From Microcella flavibacter (lineage in GTDB: Bacteria; Actinomycetota; Actinomycetes; Actinomycetales; Microbacteriaceae): a stretch of 64,000 nt of DNA. The notes beneath the pieces are model-generated. The model did no database searches, was not told the origin of the DNA, and saw only the letters and a list, made by a program, of their open reading frames with translations. Positions 27,843 through 36,398 of this stretch are shown in pieces (position 1 is the stretch's first letter; every line of letters begins with the position of its first letter). Position numbers and translations under genes: made by a program. Location: contig NZ_CP051299.1 of the NCBI RefSeq assembly GCF_012530535.1, forward strand, positions 2,294,001 through 2,358,000, given 5' to 3'.

Positions 27843-28793
27843 CTAGAGCTTCGTGACCTGGTCGAAGCTGAGCTCGACCGGGGTCTCGCGCTCGAACAGC
27901 GAGACGAGCACGATGAGCTTGCCGCTCTCGGGCTTGATCTCGTTGATCGTGCCGGGGAGTCCGGCGAACGAGCCCTCCTTGATGGTGATCGTCTCGCCGA
28001 CCTCGAAGTCGATCTCGGCGGGGATCGAACGGGGTTGCTGGCCGCCGCCGCTCTTGCCCGAGCCGGCCTTGGCCGGGGCCTCGGCGATCTGCACGGTCGA
28101 CTTCAGCATGTTGAAGGCCTCGTCGAAGCGCAGCGGCGTCGGGTTGTGGGCGTTGCCGACGAAGCCGGTGACGCCGGGCGTGTGGCGCACGACCGACCAG
28201 CTGTCCTCGTCGAGGTCCATGCGCACGAGCACGTAGCTGGGGATGCGCACGCGGTTGACGAGCTTGCGCTGGCCGTTCTTGATCTCGACGACGTCCTCCA
28301 TGGGGACCTGCACCTCGTGGATGCCCTCCTCCATGTTCATGGAGATACGCCGGTTCTCGATGTTCTGCTTCACGCGCTTCTCGAAGCCGGCGTAGGAGTG
28401 GATGACGTACCACTTGCCGGGCTTCATCCGGAGCTCCATCTTGAACTCCTCGTAGGGGTCGACCTCGACCTCCTCGGCCTCCTCCTCGGCGGCAACCTCC
28501 TCCGACTCGTCGTCGGTGGCCTCGGCGGCGGCGTCGGCCTCGGCGGCGGAGTCGATGTCGAGCGCATCGTCGACGACCGCGTCGGCCTCGGGGTCGGCGG
28601 CGGTCTCGAGCGCGTCGAGCAGGCCCTCGAGGTCGGGCTCGTCGTCGTCGACGACGTGCATCGCGGTGTGCTCGGCGGCGTCGGCGCCGTGCGCGTCGGC
28701 GTCGAGCGAGTTGCCCTCCTGGGCCTCGTCCTCCTCGGACGACTGCTCGGCGGCGGTCGCGAGGTCGATGTCGCGGCGGTGATCCTCAGACAC
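27843..28793 (-). CDS. nusG: Transcription termination/antitermination factor NusG
   Basis: 316-residue RNA polymerase-binding elongation factor. Residues 1 to about 118 form an acidic Asp/Glu/Ala-rich extension of low complexity; the NGN domain then begins with [18 protein letters not shown], followed by the KOW domain ([20 protein letters not shown]-type sequence) at the C-terminus. E. coli NusG is about 180 residues, so the extension explains the length; comparable acidic extensions are usual in actinobacteria. GTG start at 28793. Confidence 0.97.
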   Translation of the reverse strand: MSEDHRRDIDLATAAEQSSEEDEAQEGNSLDADAHGADAAEHTAMHVVDDDEPDLEGLLDALETAADPEADAVVDDALDIDSAAEADAAAEATDDESEEVAAEEEAEEVEVDPYEEFKMELRMKPGKWYVIHSYAGFEKRVKQNIENRRISMNMEEGIHEVQVPMEDVVEIKNGQRKLVNRVRIPSYVLVRMDLDEDSWSVVRHTPGVTGFVGNAHNPTPLRFDEAFNMLKSTVQIAEAPAKAGSGKSGGGQQPRSIPAEIDFEVGETITIKEGSFAGLPGTINEIKPESGKLIVLVSLFERETPVELSFDQVTKL

Positions 28794-28847
28794 GGGGTTC
28801 TTCTTTCGATTGGGGGCGGTGACGGCAGGCGTGCGGCGGCGGGGGCG

Positions 28848-29135
28848 CTAACCCCCGGTGACCGCCGTGCCGTCGCCGAAGACGTAGGAGACGAGCGCGC
28901 CGAACAGCAGGTCGAGCCCGCTGACGAGCGCCATCATGATGACGACGAACACGAGCACCAGCAGGGTGTAGTTGATGAGCTCGCGCCGCGTCGGCGTGAC
29001 GACCTTGCTGAGCTCGTTGACGACCTGGCGCAGGAACAGCGCGATGCGGCCGAACGGCCCGCGCTTCTCGGCGCGGTCCTTCTTCGCCTTGGCGACGATG
29101 TCCTCGTTGGGATCGTCGATCACATTCCTGGCCAC
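28848..29135 (-). CDS. secE: Protein translocase subunit SecE
   Basis: 95-residue essential subunit of the SecYEG channel with a single C-terminal transmembrane helix (LINYTLLVLVFVVIMMAL). The conserved amphipathic segment is FLRQVVNELSKVVTPTRREL. The GTG at 29135 is chosen because it begins ARNVIDDPNEDIV, a plausible cytoplasmic N-terminus; longer frames would run into the tRNA-Trp leader. It sits between tRNA-Trp and nusG, the standard bacterial arrangement. Confidence 0.95.
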   Translation of the reverse strand: MARNVIDDPNEDIVAKAKKDRAEKRGPFGRIALFLRQVVNELSKVVTPTRRELINYTLLVLVFVVIMMALVSGLDLLFGALVSYVFGDGTAVTGG

Positions 29136-29243
29136 GTTCGCACTACCTTCCACCAGCGGATGCCGGATCGTCATCCGGCCGTAACAGCGAACCCGGGGCG
29201 CCCCCACCGCGATGGTGGGAGTCGCCCCGAGCCGATGCATGTG

Positions 29244-29316
29244 CAGGGCGGACAGGACTCGAACCTGCAACCTGCGGTTTTGGAGACCGCTGCTCTACCA
29301 ATTGAGCCACCGCCCT
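29244..29316 (-). tRNA. tRNA-Trp (CCA)
   Basis: A 73-nt cloverleaf on the minus strand: acceptor AGGGCGG/CCGCCCT, D-arm GCTCAATTGGTAGAGC, anticodon stem GCGGT/ACCGC around loop CTCCAAA (anticodon CCA), T-loop TTCGAGT, discriminator G. It lies just upstream of secE. Confidence 0.96.
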
Positions 29317-29502
29317 CGGCGGGATCGAACCCCTGCGAACCTCCGTCCCCCCACCCCTCATCCCGATCGTGAGATCGGAGCGGATGGACGGCGCGACGAA
29401 GCTTGGCAGAGTTCGACTACCGCCCTCAGTGTAGGTGACGCCGATGGGCGAGTCCAACCGGCCCCCGGCGGCAGCGGGATGCCCGTCGCTAGACTCGGCC
29501 GC

Positions 29503-30714
29503 GTGACCGCAGACTCCTCCCGCATCTCCGCCCGCATCGCCGCGATCAGCGAATCCGCGACCCTCAAGGTCGACGCCAAGGCCAAGGCCCTCAAGGCCGC
29601 GGGGCGCCCCGTCATCTCCTACGCCGCCGGCGAGCCGGACTTCGCGACCCCCGAGCACATCGTCGAGGCCGCGGTGGCCGCGGCCCGCGATCCGAAGAAC
29701 CACCGGTACACGCCCGCGGCGGGCCTGCCCGAGCTGCGCGAGGCCGTCGCCGAGAAGACGCTGCGCGACTCCGGCCTCGAGGTCGGCACGGGCCAGGTCA
29801 TCATCACGAACGGCGGCAAGCACGCCGTCTTCCAGGCGGTGGCGACGATCATCGGCGAGGGCGACGAGATGCTGCTGCCCTCCCCGTTCTGGACGACCTA
29901 CCCCGAAGTCGTGCGCCTCGCCGGCGGCGTGCCCGTCGAGGTCTTCGCCGGCAGCGACCAGGGCTACCTCGTCACCGTCGAGCAGCTCGAGGCCGCGCGC
30001 ACCCCGCGCACGAAGGCGCTCATGTTCGTGAGCCCCTCGAACCCGACCGGCGCCGTCTACAGCCCCGAGCAGACCCGGGCGATCGGCGAGTGGGCGGCCG
30101 AGCACGGCATCTGGGTGATCAGCGACGAGATCTACCAGGCCCTCACCTACGACGGCGAGCGCGCCGTCTCGATCGTCGAGGCCGTGCCCGAGCTGGCCGA
30201 CCGCACGATCCTCGTCAACGGCGTCGCGAAGACCTACGCGATGACCGGCTGGCGGGTCGGATGGATGGTCGGGCCGAAGGACGCGATCGCCGCGGCCTCG
30301 AACCTGCAGTCGCACCTGTCGTCGAACGTCGCCAACGTCTCGCAGCGCGCCGCGCTCGCGGCGCTCACCGGGCCGCAGGACGCGGTGGCGACCATGCGCG
30401 AGGCCTTCGACCGGCGGCGGCGCGTGGCGGTCGCCGAGCTGAACCGCATCCCGGGCATGGTGACGCCGACCCCGACGGGCGCCTTCTACGTGTACCCCGA
30501 CGTGACGGGGCTGCTGGGCCGCGAGTGGCACGGCGTGACGCCGACGAGCTCCCTCGAGCTGGCCGACCTGCTGCTCGAGCAGACCGAGGTCGCCGCCGTG
30601 CCCGGTGAGGCGTTCGGGCCCAGTGGGTACCTGCGGTTCAGCTACGCGCTCGGCGACGCCGAGCTGCTGGAGGGCATCCAGCGCCTGCAGCGCTTCTTCG
30701 GCGTCGAGGCCTGA
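29503..30714 (+). CDS. Pyridoxal phosphate-dependent aminotransferase (class I, aspartate type)
   Basis: 403-residue aminotransferase. Signature segments are [41 protein letters not shown], the PLP lysine in [17 protein letters not shown], and FSYALGD near the C-terminus (substrate carboxylate Arg). Such enzymes in actinobacteria act as aspartate/prephenate or general aminotransferases; the exact substrate is unsettled. The GTG at 29503 has a TAGACT box 8 nt upstream, suggesting a leaderless transcript. Confidence 0.92.
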   Translation: MTADSSRISARIAAISESATLKVDAKAKALKAAGRPVISYAAGEPDFATPEHIVEAAVAAARDPKNHRYTPAAGLPELREAVAEKTLRDSGLEVGTGQVIITNGGKHAVFQAVATIIGEGDEMLLPSPFWTTYPEVVRLAGGVPVEVFAGSDQGYLVTVEQLEAARTPRTKALMFVSPSNPTGAVYSPEQTRAIGEWAAEHGIWVISDEIYQALTYDGERAVSIVEAVPELADRTILVNGVAKTYAMTGWRVGWMVGPKDAIAAASNLQSHLSSNVANVSQRAALAALTGPQDAVATMREAFDRRRRVAVAELNRIPGMVTPTPTGAFYVYPDVTGLLGREWHGVTPTSSLELADLLLEQTEVAAVPGEAFGPSGYLRFSYALGDAELLEGIQRLQRFFGVEA

Positions 30715-30785
30715 CGCTCCGTCGAGCGCTGATGCCGGTGCGTCGGCGCGCCCCGCGGCGGGGAGCGCCGACGCTCGAGCGTCAG
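30711..30785. terminator. Bidirectional nested terminator between aminotransferase and lsr2 genes
   Basis: Outer arms CTGACGCTC (30711-30719) and GAGCGTCAG (30777-30785) and inner arms CGTCGGCGC (30741-30749) and GCGCCGACG (30765-30773) are all perfect. The outer arms include both stop codons. Confidence 0.75.
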
Positions 30786-31135
30786 GAGTTCGCGGCCGCG
30801 TAGGCCTCGCGGATCTCGGTGGAGATGCGCCCCCGGTCGCCGACCGCGTGGCCGTTGGCCTGCGCCCACTCGCGGATGGCCTGGGTGTCGCTCGACCCCG
30901 AGGCGGCGCGCTTGCGCGGCGCGGCACCCGCGGTCGAGGCGGCGCGGCGCGATCCGGCGCTGCGGGCCTTCGCCACGAAGGGGGCGAGCGCCTCGCGCAG
31001 CTTCTCGGCGTTCGCGGCGGTGAGGTCGAGCTCGTACTGCCGGCCCTCGTGCGCGAAGGTGACCGTGCCGCCCTGGCCGTCGCCGATGATGGTGCCGTCG
31101 AGGTCGTCGACGAGTTCCGTGGTGATGCGCTTCAT
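30782..31135 (-). CDS. lsr2: Lsr2-family nucleoid-associated protein
   Basis: 117-residue H-NS-like protein of actinobacteria that bridges DNA and silences AT-rich, often foreign, genes. The N-terminal dimerisation domain has ELVDDLDGTIIGDGQGGTV; an Ala/Arg-rich linker follows; the C-terminal DNA-binding domain ends IREWAQANGHAVGDRGRIS, with the RGR AT-hook-like motif that enters the minor groove. Length matches the family. ATG at 31133-31135. The region upstream is unusually AT-rich for this genome, so self-binding is plausible. Confidence 0.95.
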   Translation of the reverse strand: MKRITTELVDDLDGTIIGDGQGGTVTFAHEGRQYELDLTAANAEKLREALAPFVAKARSAGSRRAASTAGAAPRKRAASGSSDTQAIREWAQANGHAVGDRGRISTEIREAYAAANS

Positions 31136-31396
31136 GATGACTCCCGGTATTCGATTGATCGGTTCCTGCGCAGATTTATTCGGCTTTTCGCGGATGCTCC
31201 GACGGAGTTTCTCGCGAGGCGTTCCCGACCATTAGCGGGAGAATGCACCGAGCAACTGCGCTCGCGATTATGGCAGGAGAAACGCGGCATTAGCGCGTGA
31301 ATTCCCCATAATCGCAGTAGTGGATAGAACTCGCGGAATCGGCGCATCCTCGCCCGGTCGTTGCCGCGCGCGCGCCGCGCGGGGGAGAGTGGGCGC
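31136..31396. other. AT-rich divergent intergenic region
   Basis: This 261-bp gap between lsr2 and the divergent ABC ATPase gene is visibly richer in A/T than its surroundings, with runs such as TTCGATTGATC, GATTTATTCGGCTTTT and AATTCCCCATAATCGC. No gene is seen. It must hold both promoters and is a candidate Lsr2 binding region. Confidence 0.5.
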
Positions 31397-32275
31397 ATGA
31401 CCGAATCCGAGACCGTCGTCGACGTGCACGAGCTGCGCAAGACCTACGGCACCGCCACCGCCGTCGACGGCGTCAGCTTCACCATCGGCCGCGGCGAGAC
31501 CTTCGCGCTGCTCGGCCCGAACGGCGCCGGCAAGTCGACGACCATCGAGATCCTCGAGGGGTACCGCCGGCGCACGGGCGGCGAGGTGCGGGTGCTCGGC
31601 GAGGACCCCTCGCACGCCGGCCTCGCATGGAAGGCGCGGCTCGGCATCGTGCTGCAGTCGAGCGGCGAGCAGGGCGCCGTGACCGTGCGCGAGCAGCTCG
31701 CGCACTTCGCGAGCCTGTACCCGCACCCGCGCGACGTCGACGAGGTCATCGCCGCGGTCGGGCTCGAGGCCAAGGCCGGCGCGCTCATCCGCACGCTCTC
31801 CGGCGGGCAGCGGCGCCGCGTCGACGTCGGCGTCGGCATCATCGGCCGCCCCGAGCTGCTGTTCCTCGACGAGCCGACGACGGGGTTCGATCCCGAGGCC
31901 CGCCGGCAGTTCTGGGAGCTCGTGCGCACGCTGCAGGGCGAGGGCACGAGCATCCTGCTCACCACCCACTACCTCGACGAGGCGGCCCAGCTCAGCGACC
32001 GGGCCGGCATCATCGCGGCCGGCCGCATGGTCGGCATCGGGCCGATCGGCGAGATCGGGGGGCGGGATGCGCGCACGCCGATCGTGCGCTGGATCGAGCA
32101 GGGCGTCGTGCGCGAGGAGCGCACCGACTCCCCCGCGGCCGTCGTCGCGCACCTGACGCAGCGGCTCGGCGACGAGCCCGAGGGCCTGGAGGTGATCCGC
32201 CCCAGCCTCGAGGACGTCTACCTCGACCTCGTCGGGCGCGAGCACGCGGACGAGCTGAGCGGGGCATCCGCGTGA
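31397..32275 (+). CDS. ABC-2 type transporter ATPase
   Basis: 292-residue ATPase: Walker A LLGPNGAGKST (near residue 38), signature TLSGGQRRRVDVGVGI, Walker B LLFLDEPTTGFDPEARR, and the His switch TTHYLDEA. The C-terminal extension (from about residue 215) is typical of DrrA-type drug/lipid exporters. The ATG at 31397 lies close to the preceding GGGGGAGAG. Its stop overlaps the permease start (GTGA), so the two form one exporter. The substrate is unknown. Confidence 0.92.
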   Translation: MTESETVVDVHELRKTYGTATAVDGVSFTIGRGETFALLGPNGAGKSTTIEILEGYRRRTGGEVRVLGEDPSHAGLAWKARLGIVLQSSGEQGAVTVREQLAHFASLYPHPRDVDEVIAAVGLEAKAGALIRTLSGGQRRRVDVGVGIIGRPELLFLDEPTTGFDPEARRQFWELVRTLQGEGTSILLTTHYLDEAAQLSDRAGIIAAGRMVGIGPIGEIGGRDARTPIVRWIEQGVVREERTDSPAAVVAHLTQRLGDEPEGLEVIRPSLEDVYLDLVGREHADELSGASA

Positions 32276-33123
32276 CCGCCGCGCGCACGGCCGGGAGCAC
32301 GGGCCTCGGCAACCCGATCGCCCGCACACTGCGGCTCGGCCTCGGCCGCATCCGCTACGAGGTGCGGGCCTACTTCCGTCTCGGCGACACCGTCTTCTTC
32401 ACGTTCCTGTTCCCCGTCGTCATGCTCACGATCTTCTCCGTCTCGTTCAGCGAGGCGAGCTTCGGGCGCACGGCCGACGGCGAGGACATCACGGCCTCGT
32501 GGTTCTACCTGCCGGCCATGCTCGCCGCCGGGGTGCTGCTGTCGGGCATCCAGAACCTCGCCGTCGACATCGCGATGGAGAAGTCGGACGGCACGCTCAA
32601 GCGCCTCGCCGGCTCGCCGCTGCCGGTCGTGAGCTACTTCATCGGCAAGATCGGGCAGGCCTTCGTCACCGGCGCGCTGCAGGCCCTGCTGCTGCTCGGG
32701 CTCGGCTTCACCGTCTTCGGGGTGCCGCTGCCGCCCGCCGACCGCTGGGGCGTGTTCCTCGGCGTCTTCGTCTTCGGCGTCATCACGAGCGCCGTGCTCG
32801 GCATCGCGCTCAGCTCGGTGCCGCGCTCGGGCAAGAGCGCGACCGCCGTCGTCATCCCCATCGCGCTCGTGCTGCAGTTCATCTCGGGCGTCTACCTGCG
32901 CTTCAGCGACCTGCCCGAGTGGCTGCAGTCGATCGCGAACGTGTTCCCGCTCGCGTGGATGGCTCGGGGCATGCGCAGCGTGTTCCTGCCCGACGAGCTC
33001 GAGATGCTCGAGACCGGCGAGAGCTGGAACCTGCCGGGCGTCGCGATCGCGCTGGGCATCTGGCTCGTCGTCGGCATCGTGCTGAGCCGGGTGACGTTCC
33101 GCTGGATCCGGAAGGACGGGTGA
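32272..33123 (+). CDS. ABC-2 type transporter permease
   Basis: 283-residue membrane subunit with six helices and an N-terminal cytoplasmic segment (RYEVRAYFRLGDTVFF). Family features are MEKSDGTLKRLAGSPLP in the first cytoplasmic loop and LQFISGVYLRFSDLPEWLQSI before the last helices, as in DrrB/NodJ-like proteins. The GTG start overlaps the ATPase gene by 4 bp. Together they would make a dimeric exporter for a drug, lipid or polysaccharide. Confidence 0.9.
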   Translation: MTAARTAGSTGLGNPIARTLRLGLGRIRYEVRAYFRLGDTVFFTFLFPVVMLTIFSVSFSEASFGRTADGEDITASWFYLPAMLAAGVLLSGIQNLAVDIAMEKSDGTLKRLAGSPLPVVSYFIGKIGQAFVTGALQALLLLGLGFTVFGVPLPPADRWGVFLGVFVFGVITSAVLGIALSSVPRSGKSATAVVIPIALVLQFISGVYLRFSDLPEWLQSIANVFPLAWMARGMRSVFLPDELEMLETGESWNLPGVAIALGIWLVVGIVLSRVTFRWIRKDG

Positions 33124-33141
33124 GCGCCGCCCCCGCCGTCG

Positions 33142-34260
33142 CTACAGCTCGACGCCGATGAGCACCGGCTCGGGCTGCAGCACGACGCCGAAGCGGCCCA
33201 TCACCCGCGTCTGGATGTAGCGCGCCAGCTGCGCGAGCTCCTCCGCCGTCGCCCCGCCCGCGTTGACGAGGGCGAGCGTGTGCTTCTTCGACACCGTCGC
33301 GCGCGACCCCGGCAGCGAGAAGCCGCGCGGGATGCCGGAGCGCTCGATCAGCCACGCCGCGCTGAGCTTCACGTGCCGGTCGATCGGGGGGGGAGGCGGC
33401 GCGGGCTCGGCGCCGAGCGGCACGGCGAGCGCCGGGGCCGGGGGCTCGACGGGGAACCGCGGCACCTCGGCCGGCAGGCCGCGCGCGAACGACTCGGAGA
33501 CGATCGGGTTGGTGAAGAAGGATCCGGCGCTCACCGAGCAGGGATCGTCGGGGTCGAGCACCATGCCCTTGCCCGCGCGCAGGGCGAGCACGGCGGCGCG
33601 CACGCCGACGAGCGGGGCGCGGGCACCGGCATCCACCCCCAGCGATTCGGCGAGCTGGCCGTAGCGCACGGGCATGCCGAGGCCGCCCTCGTTCCGCTCG
33701 AGCGCGATGTCGACGCTCAGTACGACGCTGCGGCGCTCGTACTTGAGGATGCTCGAGCGGTAGCCGAGGCGCAGCGCGGGCGCGGGCAGCCGCACCCGCT
33801 CGCCCGTCTCGTCGTCGAGCACCTCGACGGCGATGAGGCTCTCGGCCATCTCCTGGCCGTAGGCGCCGATGTTCTGGATGGGGGCGGCACCCGTCGATCC
33901 CGGGATGCCCGACATGGCCTCGAGGCCCGCCCAGCCCTGCTGCACGGTGTACTCGACCAGGGCATCCCACGGCTCGCCCGCCTGCACGCGCAGCCGCACG
34001 GGGCGTCGGGAGCCGTCCGCGTCGGGCAGGCGCTCGATGCCGCGCGTGCCGATGCGCACGACCGTGCCGTCGAAGCCCTCGTCGCCCATCACCACGTTCG
34101 AGCCGCCGCCGAGCACGAGCCAGGGCTCGTCCGCGGCCTGGGCCTCGAGCACGGCGGCGACGACCTCGTCGCTCGTACTCGCCTCGACCAGGCGCGCGGC
34201 GGGGCCGCCGAGACGCAGGGTCGTGAGGGCGGCGAGCGGGGCGTTCTCGGTGACGGTCAT
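33142..34260 (-). CDS. murB: UDP-N-acetylmuramate dehydrogenase
   Basis: 372-residue FAD enzyme that reduces UDP-GlcNAc-enolpyruvate to UDP-MurNAc in peptidoglycan synthesis. The FAD-binding part shows LVLGGGSNVVM, GLEAMSGIPGSTGAAPIQNIGAYG and RLGYRSSILKY; the catalytic Ser lies in SAGSFFTNPI. A Pro/Ala-rich insertion (about residues 275-300) interrupts the region before LSAAWLIERSG; actinobacterial MurB proteins are often longer for this reason. ATG at 34260. It is 22 bp from the MaoC-type gene and probably in one operon with it. Confidence 0.95.
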   Translation of the reverse strand: MTVTENAPLAALTTLRLGGPAARLVEASTSDEVVAAVLEAQAADEPWLVLGGGSNVVMGDEGFDGTVVRIGTRGIERLPDADGSRRPVRLRVQAGEPWDALVEYTVQQGWAGLEAMSGIPGSTGAAPIQNIGAYGQEMAESLIAVEVLDDETGERVRLPAPALRLGYRSSILKYERRSVVLSVDIALERNEGGLGMPVRYGQLAESLGVDAGARAPLVGVRAAVLALRAGKGMVLDPDDPCSVSAGSFFTNPIVSESFARGLPAEVPRFPVEPPAPALAVPLGAEPAPPPPPIDRHVKLSAAWLIERSGIPRGFSLPGSRATVSKKHTLALVNAGGATAEELAQLARYIQTRVMGRFGVVLQPEPVLIGVEL

Positions 34261-34282
34261 CGTGATCTCGGGGCCCGCCGGG

Positions 34283-34693
34283 TCAGAGCGCGGTGACGCG
34301 CACCTGCGCCTTGCCCAGCACGGTGCCGCCCGCGGCGCTCACCGCGAGGTCGATGCGGGCGCCGGCCTCGTCGACGGCGCCGACGGTCGCGCGCACGGTG
34401 ACGGTGGCGCCCTCGGTCGGGTCGACGACGACGGGGCGCGTGAACCGCACGCCGTAGCCGCTCACCCAGCCGCGGCCGTCGAGCCAGTCGACGACGGGCT
34501 GCACGGCGAGGCCCATGGTGAGCATGCCGTGCGCGAGCACGCCCGGCAGGCCCACCTCGGCGGCCACGTCGTCGCGGTAGTGGATGGGGTTGAAGTCGCC
34601 GCTCGCGCCCGCGTAGCGCACGAGCGAGCCGCGGTCGAGGGCGTACTCGCGCTCGGCCACGACCTGGCCGACCTCGAGCTCGGGAAGGGCCAT
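34283..34693 (-). CDS. MaoC-family (hotdog) dehydratase, HadB-like
   Basis: 136-residue single-hotdog protein with the hydratase-2 catalytic pattern: FNPIHYRDDVAAEVGLPGVL (Asp and His of the active site) and AHGMLTMG. It resembles mycobacterial HadB, the catalytic half of a (3R)-hydroxyacyl dehydratase. The ATG at 34693 overlaps by one base the stop of the HadA-like gene, which would supply the partner subunit. The same three-gene order with murB is seen in related actinobacteria as far as I recall. Confidence 0.88.
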   Translation of the reverse strand: MALPELEVGQVVAEREYALDRGSLVRYAGASGDFNPIHYRDDVAAEVGLPGVLAHGMLTMGLAVQPVVDWLDGRGWVSGYGVRFTRPVVVDPTEGATVTVRATVGAVDEAGARIDLAVSAAGGTVLGKAQVRVTAL

Positions 34694-35142
34694 CAGACGT
34701 CGACCCCTCGCACCACGAGCGTCGAGACGGCGGTGACGACGGGCGCGCCGTCCGCGTCGACGATCGACGACTCGGCCGTCACCATGCTGTTGCCGCCGAG
34801 GCTCTTCACGCTCGTGACGCGCAGCGTGGCGGTCAGCTCGTCGCCGGCCACGACGGGGCGCGCATAGTCGAAGCGCTGCTCGCCGTGCACGACGCGGCTG
34901 AAGTCGATGCCGCCGTCGGGCTCGGCCAGCAGCTGCGCGAGCGTCGCCTCCTGCACCACGACAGGGAAGGTCGGCGGGGCGACGACGTCGGCGAAGCCGG
35001 CCGCGCGGGCCGCCTCGGGGTCGTGGTGGATGGGCGCGGTCGCGAGCACGGCGCGGGCGAACTCGCGCACCTTCTCGCGCCCGACGAGGTAGGGCGCGGT
35101 CGGCGGGAACGCGCGCTCGGTGAGGCTGGGATTCACGGGCAC
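34693..35142 (-). CDS. FAS1-type MaoC N-terminal dehydratase domain protein, HadA-like
   Basis: 149-residue hotdog protein lacking the full catalytic His/Asp motif. It has APIHHDPEAARAAGFADVVAPPTF and FDYARPVVAGDELTATLRV, typical of the substrate-holding subunit HadA/HadC. The adjacent HadB-like gene (1-bp overlap) would complete a heterodimeric hydroxyacyl dehydratase. Its pathway here is not clear, as this lineage is not known to make mycolic acids. ATG at 35142. Confidence 0.87.
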   Translation of the reverse strand: MPVNPSLTERAFPPTAPYLVGREKVREFARAVLATAPIHHDPEAARAAGFADVVAPPTFPVVVQEATLAQLLAEPDGGIDFSRVVHGEQRFDYARPVVAGDELTATLRVTSVKSLGGNSMVTAESSIVDADGAPVVTAVSTLVVRGVDV

Positions 35143-35181
35143 CGGCCCAGTCTAGAGCGGGGGGCGATACCGCCCCCGGTG

Positions 35182-36066
35182 TCAGTACAGCGTCTCGCCG
35201 AGCAGGCGGTCGAGCATCTCGCGGCCGACCGCGGCGAAGGCAGTGTCGCCGTGCTCGAGCGCCCAGACGATCGTCGCGACGGCGTGCGCGCCGTGGAACG
35301 CGTGCAGCACGGCACGGTCGAGGTCGTCCGGGCGGCGGCCGTAGCCCTCGAGGAACGCCTCGCGCAGGCCGGGGGCGTCGAGCCACTCGCGCTGCTCCAG
35401 ACGGAACAGGTCGACGGCCCAGGGCTCGAACTCGACCGCCCCGAAGTCGATGAGGCGCACGTGCTGGTCGGGGCCGAGCATCCAGTTTCGGGTGGTGTTG
35501 TCGCGGTGGGCCGGCACGTGGGCGAGCGGCCCGAGGTCGAGGGCCGTCGCCGCCACGCGCCGGGCCGCCGTGAGCTCCGCCGCGGTGACCGCGCCGTCCG
35601 CGCGCGCGGCCCAGTACTCGAACTGGGCGATGAGCGCGTCGCCGAAGTGGTCGTTGACGACCGCGGGGGTCGACTCGTGCAGTCGGCGCAGCACCTCGCC
35701 CGCGCGGCGGTGGACGGCGGGGTCGTGCGCGGCGTCGGTGCCGTCGACCATCGCGCCCGGCACCTTGCTCAGCACGAGCAGGTGCAGGGCGTCGTCGCTC
35801 GCGACCAGGTGCGGGGCGTCGCCGCCGAGCGCCGGCACGTACAGCTGCATCGCCTGCAGCTCGCGGTGGTAGTTGCGCTCGGTGCGCTGCCACTTCACGA
35901 TGCTGCGCTCGTCGTGGCGGGTGCGCACCTCGAGCACCCGGGACTCGCCGTGCGGCCACGACAGGTCGGCGACGACGTCGAGCGGGCCGAGCACCCGCGA
36001 GACGCGGTCGAGGATCTCGGCGTCGGAGGCGAGCTGCTCGCTCAGGGCCTCGGGGGTTCGGTACAC
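35182..36066 (-). CDS. APH-family phosphotransferase
   Basis: 294-residue kinase-fold protein of the aminoglycoside/choline phosphotransferase superfamily. The catalytic loop is HRDNTTRNW (HxDxxxxN) and the metal motif is LIDFG; an ATP-anchoring Lys is likely in SIVKWQ. These residues are intact, so it should be an active small-molecule or peptide kinase. The GTG at 36066 follows GAGGAG. Upstream on the same strand lies a tiny CXXC peptide gene, separated by a terminator. APH-like kinases occur in some peptide-modification clusters, but no other such enzyme is present, so the link is only a hypothesis. Confidence 0.85.
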   Translation of the reverse strand: MYRTPEALSEQLASDAEILDRVSRVLGPLDVVADLSWPHGESRVLEVRTRHDERSIVKWQRTERNYHRELQAMQLYVPALGGDAPHLVASDDALHLLVLSKVPGAMVDGTDAAHDPAVHRRAGEVLRRLHESTPAVVNDHFGDALIAQFEYWAARADGAVTAAELTAARRVAATALDLGPLAHVPAHRDNTTRNWMLGPDQHVRLIDFGAVEFEPWAVDLFRLEQREWLDAPGLREAFLEGYGRRPDDLDRAVLHAFHGAHAVATIVWALEHGDTAFAAVGREMLDRLLGETLY

Positions 36067-36147
36067 GCGGGCTCCTCGTCGAACGGGCGGGCGGGGGTCG
36101 ATCGGGGTCGAGCGGGCGGTTCGGCCGGATCAGGCTCGAGACGGCGA

Positions 36148-36183
36148 AAGCCCCGGATGACCGTCAGCGGTCGTCCGGGGCTT
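36148..36183. terminator. Strong terminator between CXXC peptide gene and phosphotransferase gene
   Basis: AAGCCCCGGATGACCG, loop TCAG, CGGTCGTCCGGGGCTT: a 16-bp stem with one wobble, 24 bp past the peptide stop codon. It would end most peptide-gene transcripts before the phosphotransferase gene. Confidence 0.8.
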
Positions 36184-36207
36184 CGCTCGTTCAGCGGGGG
36201 TCGAAAC

Positions 36208-36291
36208 CTACTGGCAGCTCTCGCACTGGAGCATGTCCATCGGGTCGACGGGCACGGCGTAGCCGCCGATGGTCTCGTTGTCGTTGTCCAT
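36208..36291 (-). CDS. 27-residue CXXC-ended peptide, unrecognised
   Basis: A short gene that length cut-offs would miss. ATG at 36291 follows a perfect AAGGAGGT at 36296-36303. The product starts MDNDNETIGGYAV, continues PVDPMDMLQ and ends CESCQ before TAG. It is acidic (five Asp, two Glu, no Lys or Arg), and its only cysteines form a C-terminal CXXC. A promoter with -35 ATGACA and -10 TATAGT lies upstream, overlapped by a 24-bp palindrome, and a strong terminator follows. The tail resembles the redox tail of ribonucleotide reductase large subunits; it could also be a metal-binding or modified peptide. I do not recognise the family. Confidence 0.72.
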   Translation of the reverse strand: MDNDNETIGGYAVPVDPMDMLQCESCQ

Positions 36292-36364
36292 GGGGACCTC
36301 CTTCGTCGTGCTGCTGCGTGGTGCTGCGGTCTGGGGTTCACCGGCTGTTCGTCGGTGGAGTCAC

Positions 36365-36398
36365 ACTATATAACGGGAATGACAGGGGTGTCATTCCC
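36365..36398 (-). promoter_or_regulatory. Promoter of the CXXC peptide gene with 24-bp palindromic operator
   Basis: On the minus strand: -35 ATGACA (36389-36394), 18-bp spacer, -10 TATAGT (36365-36370). The palindrome GGGAATGACA / TGTCATTCCC (36375-36384 and 36389-36398, GGGG between, arms perfect) covers the -35 and most of the spacer, where a dimeric repressor would block polymerase. Confidence 0.7.

Noticed and set aside
35182-36303. Lanthipeptide or thioamide RiPP cluster
   Set aside because: No LanB/C/M, YcaO, HopA1-like, radical SAM, protease or dedicated exporter is close; a kinase plus a Cys-containing peptide is not enough.
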